Shown: positions 1 to 5,144, numbered from the stretch's first letter. The stretch: DNA of 5,276 nt from an uncultured Carnobacterium sp. (GCA_937976325.1 CALJSD010000211.1:1-5276), one strand, 5' to 3'. The notes: generated by a model from the letters alone, not told the origin. Made by a program: numbers and translations.

Positions 1-370
1 AGTATTCTTTTGTCACACGAGCAGCTTCTTCTAATTGGTCTACAGTTTCTTCGTAGTCTGCTTCTCCTGCTTCTTCTTCGAAATCATCTTCCTCGAAGTC
101 TTCTTCAGGAACTTCCACAGTTTCTACTGTTTCGACAGTTGCTTCTTCCACAACAGGTTCCACAACTTCTTCTACTGCTTCTTCGCTAACCATTGTAGCG
201 ACTGGTGTTAATTCCACTTCAGCATTTTTTTGACCGAAGCCAAACAATCCTTTTTTACCTTCAGAAATAACTTCAACAAGTACTTGATCTTGTGATAATC
301 CTAACTGACGTAATCCTTTTTGGATTGCTTTTTCTACTGAAACGTCACTTACTTTAATTGTATTTGTCAT
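1..370 (-). CDS. jag: RNA-binding protein Jag/KhpB (EloR), N-terminal part, cut by the window edge
   Basis: Only the first 123 codons are present; the gene runs off the left edge. The ATG (368-370) is preceded on the minus strand by TAGGAGAG at a 6-nt spacing. Residues 1 to about 50 match the Jag N-terminal domain, with its hallmark KKGLFGFG at residues 39-46. Residues about 61-117 form a very acidic, Glu/Val-rich, low-complexity linker, which in this family separates Jag-N from the C-terminal KH and R3H RNA-binding domains; those lie outside the window. In streptococci and lactobacilli KhpB partners KhpA in an RNA-binding complex that influences cell elongation and division; this is family knowledge. 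It lies 76 nt after yidC in the same direction, the conserved yidC–jag pairing, probably in one transcript. The identification is firm because motif, linker and position agree. Confidence 0.93.
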   Translation of the reverse strand, partial: MTNTIKVSDVSVEKAIQKGLRQLGLSQDQVLVEVISEGKKGLFGFGQKNAEVELTPVATMVSEEAVEEVVEPVVEEATVETVETVEVPEEDFEEDDFEEEAGEADYEETVDQLEEAARVTKEY

Positions 371-446
371 CGTAAACTCTCCTACTCTATAAAAATCATT
401 GTTATTATCTCATGATTGAGACATTTCAACAAGAGCTCTATAAGAA

Positions 447-1259
447 TTATTTTCCGTGTCTTCTTTTCGCTTTTTCAAGCGCTCTTGCACGGCGTTTTTT
501 CTCTGCGGCAATCGCTTTTTGCTCTTCTTGGAATTTAAATGGATTATTTAATAGTAATGTTTGGCCTACCATAAATACGTTTCCGACTACCCAGTAGAGT
601 GATAACGCACTTGATAACCCAAGAGACATAAATAGGATCATTGCTGGCATGACGTACATCATAACTTTACCAGCGCCACCAGTATCTTGCATTTTCATTG
701 ATAACCATGTTGTGATGAACGTTGTTAATGCTGCTAAGACTGGTAAGATGAAATATGGGTCTGGTTGGTCTAATTGGAACCATAAGAAATGACCTTGTTT
801 CAATACGTCTGTACGGCTGATTGCTTGATACAATGCCATCATAACTGGCAATTGAATTAATAATGGTAAACATCCAGCATATTGGTTGATACCTTCACGC
901 TCATATAAAGCATTCATTTCAGCTTGAAGCATTTCTTGTGTTGCACGGTCGCGTGCTGAATACTTCTCACGTAACGCTTTAATTTCTGGTTGAAGAATCG
1001 CTTGTTTACGCGTGCTTTGGTATTGGAAGTGCATTAAAGGAACCATAATTAAACGAGTAATAATCGTAAAGACGATAATCCCTAAACCGTAACTTCCTCC
1101 TAATAGGTTTGATAACCAGATGATAAATTGAGACAAATTATATAGAACAATTCGATCCCAAAATCCTGTACTAGACTCCGTAATTGGAGAAGTTCCACAG
1201 GCCGCTAAAAATAAAGTTAAAACTGCTAATGATAAAATCAATTGGCTTTTTTTCTTCAC
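447..1259 (-). CDS. yidC: Membrane protein insertase YidC (SpoIIIJ/YidC1 type), lipoprotein
   Basis: 270 residues from a GTG start. YidC inserts and folds membrane proteins, alone or with SecYEG. Residues 1-20 form a lipoprotein signal peptide (KKK, hydrophobic core, lipobox LAAC) with lipidated Cys21. The conserved membrane core follows: a segment at about 51-75 containing the hydrophilic-groove Arg69 (in FTIITRLIMVPL), a charged cytoplasmic helical hairpin at about 76-128, then hydrophobic segments at about 129-147, 169-186, 199-216 and 218-237. The basic tail (about 240-270, KKRRARALEKAKRRHGK) suits ribosome contact. The start was chosen because GTG at 1257-1259 has AAAGGTGGG (1268-1276) upstream and puts the signal peptide at the very N-terminus. 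A TTG at 1293-1295 would add 12 residues (MKIKYSKRWDFS) that do not suit a signal peptide, and its Shine-Dalgarno-like bases lie in a hairpin. Its place between rnpA and jag identifies the SpoIIIJ/YidC1 copy. Confidence 0.96.
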   Translation of the reverse strand: MKKKSQLILSLAVLTLFLAACGTSPITESSTGFWDRIVLYNLSQFIIWLSNLLGGSYGLGIIVFTIITRLIMVPLMHFQYQSTRKQAILQPEIKALREKYSARDRATQEMLQAEMNALYEREGINQYAGCLPLLIQLPVMMALYQAISRTDVLKQGHFLWFQLDQPDPYFILPVLAALTTFITTWLSMKMQDTGGAGKVMMYVMPAMILFMSLGLSSALSLYWVVGNVFMVGQTLLLNNPFKFQEEQKAIAAEKKRRARALEKAKRRHGK

Positions 1260-1296
1260 TGAAAAGTCCCACCTTTTAGAATATTTAATTTTCAAC

Positions 1297-1320
1297 GATT
1301 CCTACCTATAAATAGGAATC
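1297..1320 (-). other. Hairpin spanning the rnpA stop codon, upstream of yidC
   Basis: A perfect 8-bp inverted repeat (GATTCCTA and TAGGAATC on the minus strand, 8-nt spacer) covers the last codons of rnpA; the rnpA TAG (1306-1308) falls in the loop. No T-run follows, so it is not an intrinsic terminator. It would hide the TAGG/GTAGGA bases in front of the alternative TTG start of yidC, and it ends 37 nt upstream of the preferred GTG. A role in mRNA processing, stability or translational coupling is inference. Confidence 0.55.
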
Positions 1321-1665
1321 TTCATTTTTAGGTAATATTGTAGCTAATTTTAAAACATGCATCATACTGCTTTTCATTTCTTGATAAGACATTTGTACGA
1401 TGGGTTGACGAGCAATAACGATAAAATCTACATCTTGCGCCAATTGGTCGTCAAGTTCCATTAAAATATGACGGATTCTTCTTTTTAGACGATTACGCGT
1501 AACTGCATTTCCAAGTTTTTTGCTGACAGAGATTCCCACACGAAAATGGGATTGGTCTTCCTTATTATATTTATAAATAACGAATTGACGGTTCGCTGTC
1601 GATTTCCCTTTGCGGAATACCTTTTGAAATTCGCGGTCTTTCTTTACTCGAAACGATTTTTTCAT
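1306..1665 (-). CDS. rnpA: Ribonuclease P protein component
   Basis: 119 residues, the usual length for the family. RnpA binds the catalytic RNase P RNA and helps it hold precursor tRNAs, whose 5' leaders the holoenzyme removes. The N-terminus MKKSFRVKKDREFQKVFRKG is typical. The family signature, the RNR motif, is at residues 54-65 (AVTRNRLKRRIR, with Arg57, Arg59, Arg62, Arg63 and Arg65). FRVGISVSKKLGNAV before it forms the central strand leading into that helix. The protein is strongly basic up to the RNR helix. The ATG (1663-1665) follows CTGGAGAG at about 10 nt. It lies 66 nt after rpmH, but the terminator between them means its transcript level should be set by read-through; I see no clear promoter in the 66-nt gap. 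yidC follows. Confidence 0.97.
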   Translation of the reverse strand: MKKSFRVKKDREFQKVFRKGKSTANRQFVIYKYNKEDQSHFRVGISVSKKLGNAVTRNRLKRRIRHILMELDDQLAQDVDFIVIARQPIVQMSYQEMKSSMMHVLKLATILPKNEDSYL

Positions 1666-1700
1666 CTACTTGAATCTCTCCAGTCACTCAAATGGTTTTT

Positions 1701-1732
1701 AAAAAAAAAGACCACTGAGACGTTCAGTGATC
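1701..1732 (-). terminator. Intrinsic terminator between rpmH and rnpA
   Basis: On the minus strand a 9-bp stem (GATCACTGA with TCAGTGGTC, one G·U pair, 5-nt loop ACGTC, positions 1710-1732) is followed at once by nine T residues (1701-1709). The first stem base is the last base of the rpmH TAG stop. Orientation fits minus-strand transcription only, since no T-run follows on the plus strand. As no promoter is evident between it and rnpA, it probably acts as a partial terminator that gives high L34 and lower rnpA–yidC–jag expression. Confidence 0.85.
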
Positions 1733-1866
1733 TAAGCTGCTAAAACTTTTCTACCTTTACGGCGTCTGCTTGCTAATACTCTACGGCCATTTTTTGTGCT
1801 CATACGTTTACGGAATCCGTGAACTTTTTGACGTTTGCGTTTGCTTGGTTGATATGTTCTTTTCAT
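1732..1866 (-). CDS. rpmH: 50S ribosomal protein L34 (bL34)
   Basis: 44 residues, translated by hand from the minus strand: begins MKRTYQPSKRKRQKVHGF and ends RRRKGRKVLAA, then TAG. This is the standard bL34 length and sequence. It includes the conserved KRTYQPS start, VHGFRKRMSTKNGRRVL core and RRRKGR tail, and is extremely rich in Lys and Arg as expected for a protein buried in 23S rRNA. The Lactobacillales-like QP(S/K)KRKRQKVHGFRKRMSTK form separates it from Bacillus versions. The ATG is at 1864-1866 with a strong TAGGAGGTG Shine-Dalgarno 7 nt upstream. It is the first gene of the leftward cluster, driven by a consensus promoter and followed directly by a terminator. Its adjacency to dnaA across oriC is conserved in bacteria. 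Confidence 0.99.
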   Translation of the reverse strand: MKRTYQPSKRKRQKVHGFRKRMSTKNGRRVLASRRRKGRKVLAA

Positions 1867-1896
1867 TCGTGTGCACCTCCTACTGTAAATGAAATA

Positions 1897-1919
1897 TCTA
1901 GTCTCCCTAGACAGTCTAG
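1897..1919. promoter_or_regulatory. CTAG triplet and palindrome at the rpmH transcription start
   Basis: Three CTAG tetramers sit at 1898, 1907 and 1916, exactly 9 bp apart. The last two form a palindrome (CTAGAC, one base, GTCTAG; 1907-1919). The first two form TCTAG, 5 nt, CTAGA (1897-1911), which could be a small 5'-leader hairpin in the rpmH mRNA. The block lies just downstream of the rpmH −10 box, covering the predicted start site near 1916. Position suggests an operator or leader element; no known regulator is recognised. Confidence 0.35.
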
Positions 1920-1922
1920 TAC

Positions 1923-1951
1923 ATTATAAATATAAAATGTTTACTTGTCAA
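1923..1951 (-). promoter_or_regulatory. Consensus sigma-70/sigma-A promoter of rpmH
   Basis: On the minus strand TTGACA (1946-1951) and TATAAT (1923-1928) match the consensus at all 12 positions, with the ideal 17-bp spacing. Transcription should start near 1916, leaving a leader of about 50 nt before rpmH. A perfect promoter fits high, growth-linked expression of a ribosomal protein gene, and it fires away from dnaA. Confidence 0.93.
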
Positions 1952-2046
1952 TATAAACTATCTAATCACTAAATTACTGAAGTATCATAACATATTCAGG
2001 CTAAAAATTTCTACAAATAACTGTTGATTTCGCTCTATTTTTTTAG

Positions 2047-2331
2047 TTATTCACATCGATGGTGGATAGTTTTTTTGCATAAAAGACGATTTCCACAGAC
2101 TTATAAACAATTTATCCACAAAATAACATCCTGTTTACAAAAATTATGCACAATGGTGGATAACTCTATTAAATTCCTTTTATATCAACTTTTCTTGTTG
2201 TTTATAACTGTTCTTTTTTTGTGTATATCTCTGTGAATTTCCACTTTTTCATTCGACTTATCCACCGTTTTGTGGATAAAGTTATCCAAATCTCACTTTT
2301 TTTGTGATTTTCTCCAGCCGATTGTGGAAAA
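2047..2331. other. oriC upstream half: DnaA-box cluster between rpmH and dnaA
   Basis: The 532-bp gap between rpmH and dnaA holds no gene but many DnaA boxes (consensus TTATCCACA). Perfect: 2112-2120 (+) and 2271-2279 (−). TTATNCACA matches: 2047-2055 (+, TTATTCACA) and 2144-2152 (+, TTATGCACA). One mismatch: 2155-2163 (−, TTATCCACC), 2258-2266 (+, TTATCCACC), 2282-2290 (+, TTATCCAAA), 2323-2331 (−, TTTTCCACA). Two mismatches: 2061-2069 (−) and 2089-2097 (+). Several form inverted pairs, the best being TTATCCAC, 6 bp, GTGGATAA (2258-2279). A pyrimidine-rich, AT-rich stretch without boxes lies at about 2164-2250. By position this corresponds to the B. subtilis incA/incB region. Apart from the boxes and the two promoters I see nothing else here. 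Confidence 0.93.
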
Positions 2332-2353
2332 CTTTTTTGAAAGATGGTACACT
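2322..2353 (+). promoter_or_regulatory. Probable dnaA promoter overlapped by a DnaA box
   Basis: An extended −10, TGGTACACT, occupies 2345-2353 (hexamer TACACT at 2348-2353). The −35 is poor: TGGAAA (2325-2330) at 17 bp, or TTGTGG (2322-2327) at 20 bp. A minus-strand DnaA box TTTTCCACA (2323-2331) lies on the −35 region, so DnaA could repress its own gene, as is known in B. subtilis and E. coli. The predicted start near 2360 leaves a leader of about 40 nt. The assignment rests on motif and position only. Confidence 0.55.
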
Positions 2354-2398
2354 GTTAAATGGATTAGAATCTTGAAAACGATAGAAGGAGGTGCATTT

Positions 2399-3757
2399 AT
2401 GAATTCCATCCAAGAATTTTGGAAACTATTATTAGAACACTTTGAAAAAACAAATTCCGAATTTACCTTTAACCACTGGATTAAACCAGCTGAACCGATT
2501 CGAATTGAACAAAATATTCTCTATATTAAAGTGCCTTCTAAAACATTTGCGAGATATTGGCAAGATAACCTTATTAGAGACATTATGGAAATTGGATATG
2601 ATTACTTTAGACAATCGTTTGAACCACGTTTTATCGATTCAGAAGATGAAGGTCCAGTAACAACTCCATTCCATCAAGGAGTCGAAGAAATTCAACCAAA
2701 CATTCCCGAAGCTCCAACAATGGTTGCCATCGAAGAGGACTCGCATTTGAATCCTAAATATACATTTGAAACCTTTATTATTGGTAAAGGAAACCAAATG
2801 GCCACGGCTGCCGCGCATTACGTTGCAGATAACCCTGGTAATACCTACAACCCTCTTTTCTTCTATGGAGGTGTAGGTCTTGGAAAAACTCATTTAATGC
2901 AAGCCATTGGGAATAAATATAAGAAGAGCCATCCAAACGCACGTGTCAAATACGTGACGAGTGAAGAGTTTATGAATGAAATGATTGCTTCGATTGGATC
3001 AAAAACGCCACAAGAATTCCGCAATCGTTACCGTAATGTGGATATCTTACTGGTCGATGATATTCAATTCCTAGCGAAAAAAGAAGCGACTCAAGAAGAG
3101 TTCTTCCATACATTTAATGCGCTTTTCAATAACCAAAAACAAATCGTATTAACGAGTGACCGTCAACCAACGGAAATTAAAGAATTGCAAGAACGTCTCG
3201 TGTCTCGTTTCGTATCGGGGTTATCTGTTGATATCACTCCACCAGACTTAGAAACGCGTATTGCTATCTTACAAAATAAAGCACAATCACTTGGATTTAA
3301 TATTCCTATTGAAGTGTTGAGTTATGTTGCAGGTCATATTCAATCAAACGTACGTGAATTAGAAGGAGCTCTGATGCGTCTTCAAGCGTACTCTGTCATG
3401 GTTGGTCAAGATATTTCAACAGACCTTGCTGCAGAAGCGTTGCAATCGTTCCTTCCTGGAGGCGATGAAAAATTACTTTCGATTCATGATATCCAAAGCG
3501 CCGTTGCGAAATATTACAATATTACGGTCGAAGATATTAAAGGAAAGAAAAGAACGAAGACAATGGTTCAACCGCGTCAAATCGCGATGTACCTCTCTCG
3601 TGAATTAACACGTGTTTCTCTTCAAAAGATTGGTGCTGATTTTGGTCGTGACCACTCAACGGTTATTCACGCCTATGAAAAAATTAGCCAAGAAGCCAAA
3701 GATGATCCAGAAACGATTCGCGTGATTAATGAAATCAAGCATTCGCTCGGTTATTAA
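2399..3757 (+). CDS. dnaA: Chromosomal replication initiator protein DnaA
   Basis: 452 residues, normal length. DnaA-ATP binds the boxes around this gene, forms a filament and opens the origin for helicase loading. Domain I (about 1-78, FWKLLLEHFEKTNSEFTFNHWI) mediates self- and helicase contact. Domain II is a short acidic/proline-rich linker (about 79-115). Domain III (about 116-345) is the AAA+ module: Walker A GGVGLGKTH 157-165, Walker B ILLVDDIQF 216-224, sensor I LTSDR 251-255, arginine finger Arg270 in RLVSRF, sensor II Arg319 in NVRELEGALMR. Domain IV (about 346-452) carries the DNA-binding signature IGADFGRDHSTVIHA (411-425); it has FG-RDH where most relatives have FGGRDH. The ATG at 2399 was chosen for the strong AAGGAGGTG (2385-2393) at 5 nt and the family N-terminus; the frame stays open back to a TTG at 2270, but that extension covers origin DNA. 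Upstream and downstream origin halves flank it. Confidence 0.99.
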   Translation: MNSIQEFWKLLLEHFEKTNSEFTFNHWIKPAEPIRIEQNILYIKVPSKTFARYWQDNLIRDIMEIGYDYFRQSFEPRFIDSEDEGPVTTPFHQGVEEIQPNIPEAPTMVAIEEDSHLNPKYTFETFIIGKGNQMATAAAHYVADNPGNTYNPLFFYGGVGLGKTHLMQAIGNKYKKSHPNARVKYVTSEEFMNEMIASIGSKTPQEFRNRYRNVDILLVDDIQFLAKKEATQEEFFHTFNALFNNQKQIVLTSDRQPTEIKELQERLVSRFVSGLSVDITPPDLETRIAILQNKAQSLGFNIPIEVLSYVAGHIQSNVRELEGALMRLQAYSVMVGQDISTDLAAEALQSFLPGGDEKLLSIHDIQSAVAKYYNITVEDIKGKKRTKTMVQPRQIAMYLSRELTRVSLQKIGADFGRDHSTVIHAYEKISQEAKDDPETIRVINEIKHSLGY

Positions 3758-3759
3758 GC

Positions 3760-3861
3760 TGTGGATAAATCCCATAAAACGGTGGAGTTTTCCACAATGG
3801 TTATCCACAACTAAAAATGGTCTCTGTTATAAGGAAAATAGACTTTTCCACAATATACACA
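3760..3861. other. oriC downstream half: DnaA boxes between dnaA and dnaN
   Basis: The 174-bp dnaA–dnaN gap starts with DnaA boxes. Perfect: 3760-3768 (−) and 3801-3809 (+). One mismatch: 3788-3796 (+, TTTTCCACA) and 3844-3852 (+, TTTTCCACA). A TTATNCACA-like site, ATATACACA, lies at 3853-3861 (+), abutting the previous box and the GC cluster. The last two, in tandem and pointing at the unwinding region, match the placement of the two DnaA boxes next to the B. subtilis DnaA-trios (incC region). I see no clear separate dnaN promoter in the gap; dnaN may be read through from dnaA. Confidence 0.93.
3761..3808. repeat. Nested inverted repeat directly after the dnaA stop
   Basis: Three symmetric arm pairs share one centre: GTGGATAA (3761-3768) with TTATCCAC (3801-3808); CCAT (3772-3775) with ATGG (3797-3800); GTGGA (3782-3786) with TCCAC (3791-3795), around a GTTT loop. 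That is 17 base pairs, broken by a 3-nt bulge and a 6-versus-1 internal loop. The outer arms are the two perfect DnaA boxes. The repeat begins three bases after the dnaA stop and has no T-run after it, so it is not an intrinsic terminator. It could act as DNA (box symmetry) or as an RNA hairpin in the dnaA–dnaN transcript. Confidence 0.7.
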
Positions 3862-3910
3862 GGCCCTACTACTATTACTATTTTATTAATAAATAAATTA
3901 AATATAAAAG
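3862..3910 (+). other. Origin unwinding site: GC cluster, DnaA-trios and AT-rich DUE
   Basis: Next to the last DnaA box comes GGCCC (3862-3866), then CTA CTA CTA TTA CTA (3866-3880). These five triplets read 3'-GAT/AAT-5' on the lower strand, the DnaA-trio motif that a DnaA filament uses to grip single-stranded DNA. A run made only of A and T follows (3881-3909), the likely DNA unwinding element. Box, GC cluster, trios and AT stretch occur in the same order as the B. subtilis basal unwinding system, whose trio region (as I remember it) begins with the same CCCTACTA. This is the probable site of initial melting, ending only about 10 nt before the dnaN Shine-Dalgarno. Confidence 0.9.
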
Positions 3911-3931
3911 CACACCCTAAAGGAGGCAGTT

Positions 3932-5089
3932 ATGAAATTTTCAGTAAACAGACAAGGGTTCTTAAAAAATCTTGTAGATGTGCAACGTGCAATTCCATCA
4001 AAAACAACAATTCCAATTTTGACAGGGATTAAATTAGTTGCTAGTGAAGAAGGATTAACATTAACAGGTAGTGATTCAGAAGTTTCTATCGAAGTATTCT
4101 TACCAATCGAAGACGAAGAATTACAATTAACAGTCCAAGAACCAGGTAGCATCGTTCTTCCTGCTCGTTTCTTTGGAGAAATCGTTAAAAAATTACCTTT
4201 AAATGTATTCACACTTGAAACAAACGATCAATTACAAGCAACGATTACAGCAGGTAATGCATCATTTACATTAAATGGATTATCAGCAGTGGATTATCCA
4301 CAATTACCAGAAATCGAAAAAAATCATGTGATTACAATTCCTGTTCCATTATTTAGACAAGTGATTGTACAAACAGCGGTTGCCGTTTCAACTGCAGAAT
4401 CTCGTCCAATCTTAACAGGGATTCATATGGTGATTAAAGACAACCAATTAAAAGCAGTCGCAACTGACTCTCACCGTTTAAGCCAACGTATCATTCCGCT
4501 ACAAATGCCAGCTGGAAGTGATGCATTGACATTTGAAATGACATTACCTGGTAAAACATTATTAGAATTATCTCGTATCATCGACGGATTAGAAACAATA
4601 GATTTCGCGATTACAGATAATCAAATCTTGTTCCAAACAGAAACATTATCATTCTACTCTCGTTTATTAGAAGGAATGTACCCAGATACAGACCGTTTAA
4701 TTAACGACGGAGCGAACACTTCGATTACTGTTGTTGCTAGCGAACTTGTAGCAGCTGTAGAACGTGCTTCATTAATGTCACATACGGATAAAAACAATAT
4801 CGCGACATTAACACTTTCTCCGGAACGTATTCTATTAACAGGTAAATCTCCTGAAGTGGGTACGGTTGAAGAAGAAATCGCTGTGGAAAACTTCGAAGGA
4901 GCTCCACTTGAAATTTCATTCAACCCTGACTACTTAAAAGAAGCATTGAAATTATTCGGTTCTTCAGAAGCTGTCATCAACTTCTTAGAAGCAAACCGTC
5001 CATTTACATTGAAACTAAAAGAAGACCACTCTGGTATTCCACATAGCTTCATTCAATTAGTGACACCTGTTCGTACATTCAACGGGTAA
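3932..5089 (+). CDS. dnaN: DNA polymerase III beta subunit (sliding clamp)
   Basis: 385 residues, slightly longer than the usual 365-380. DnaN forms a homodimeric ring that tethers DNA polymerase III to DNA and is a docking platform for repair and mismatch-repair proteins. Three similar clamp domains span roughly 1-125, 130-250 and 255-385. Recognisable landmarks are MKFSVNRQGFLKNL at the start, IPILTGIKL (27-35), DYPQLP (121-126), SRPILTGIHM (157-166), ATDSHRLSQR (177-186), RLLEGMYPD (244-252), NPDYLKEAL (331-339) and the C-terminal QLVTPVRTF (375-383), which forms part of the client-peptide pocket. The ATG follows AAAGGAGG (3919-3926) at 5 nt. It lies 174 bp after dnaA, the gap holding the origin unwinding site, and is followed by a strong terminator. 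Confidence 0.99.
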   Translation: MKFSVNRQGFLKNLVDVQRAIPSKTTIPILTGIKLVASEEGLTLTGSDSEVSIEVFLPIEDEELQLTVQEPGSIVLPARFFGEIVKKLPLNVFTLETNDQLQATITAGNASFTLNGLSAVDYPQLPEIEKNHVITIPVPLFRQVIVQTAVAVSTAESRPILTGIHMVIKDNQLKAVATDSHRLSQRIIPLQMPAGSDALTFEMTLPGKTLLELSRIIDGLETIDFAITDNQILFQTETLSFYSRLLEGMYPDTDRLINDGANTSITVVASELVAAVERASLMSHTDKNNIATLTLSPERILLTGKSPEVGTVEEEIAVENFEGAPLEISFNPDYLKEALKLFGSSEAVINFLEANRPFTLKLKEDHSGIPHSFIQLVTPVRTFNG

Positions 5090-5109
5090 TCGTAAAATAT
5101 AAAATTTTC

Positions 5110-5144
5110 ACTCGAGCTTTCGTTTTGAAGGCTCGAGTTTTTTT
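5110..5144 (+). terminator. Strong intrinsic terminator after dnaN
   Basis: A 12-bp stem (ACTCGAGCTTTC at 5110-5121 with GAAGGCTCGAGT at 5127-5138, one G·U pair, 5-nt loop GTTTT) runs into seven T residues (5138-5144), then A and four more T. It starts 20 nt after the dnaN stop. On the minus strand the hairpin is followed only by an interrupted A/T run, so any activity in that direction would be weaker. Confidence 0.92.

Noticed and set aside
408..421. Small hairpin between yidC and jag (TCTCA, 4 nt, TGAGA)
   Set aside because: Only five pairs, and no T-run on the minus strand; too weak to call a terminator or regulator.
1546..1743. 65-codon plus-strand frame antisense to rnpA
   Set aside because: It is a shadow of rnpA and the terminator region, with no ribosome-binding site or recognisable protein features.
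2195..2229. Second promoter candidate for dnaA (TTGTTT with TATATC)
   Set aside because: Spacing is about 20 bp with a weak −10 and no extended TG; the site at 2345-2353 is better placed.
2024..2236. 70-codon plus-strand open frame in the origin region
   Set aside because: It lies across the DnaA boxes, is low-complexity (runs of Phe, Leu, Ser), lacks a ribosome-binding site and resembles no protein; it is a by-product of pyrimidine-rich origin DNA.
2270..2398. 43-residue N-terminal extension of DnaA from a TTG
   Set aside because: The extension covers DnaA boxes and the promoter. The ATG at 2399 has a strong Shine-Dalgarno and gives the normal family N-terminus and length.
1867..2398. Possible parS site, CRISPR repeats, tRNA or insertion sequence in the intergenic origin DNA
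   Set aside because: No match to the parS 16-mer, no regularly spaced direct repeats of CRISPR type, no cloverleaf and no transposase or terminal repeats were found by eye.
3833..3849. Inverted repeat GGAAAA, 5 nt, TTTTCC before dnaN
   Set aside because: Six pairs only and largely explained by the DnaA box TTTTCCACA at 3844; no T-run follows, so no terminator was called.
3898..4212. 104-codon minus-strand frame opposite the start of dnaN
   Set aside because: It is antisense to an unmistakable dnaN, with no start signal or family resemblance, and it runs into the unwinding element.
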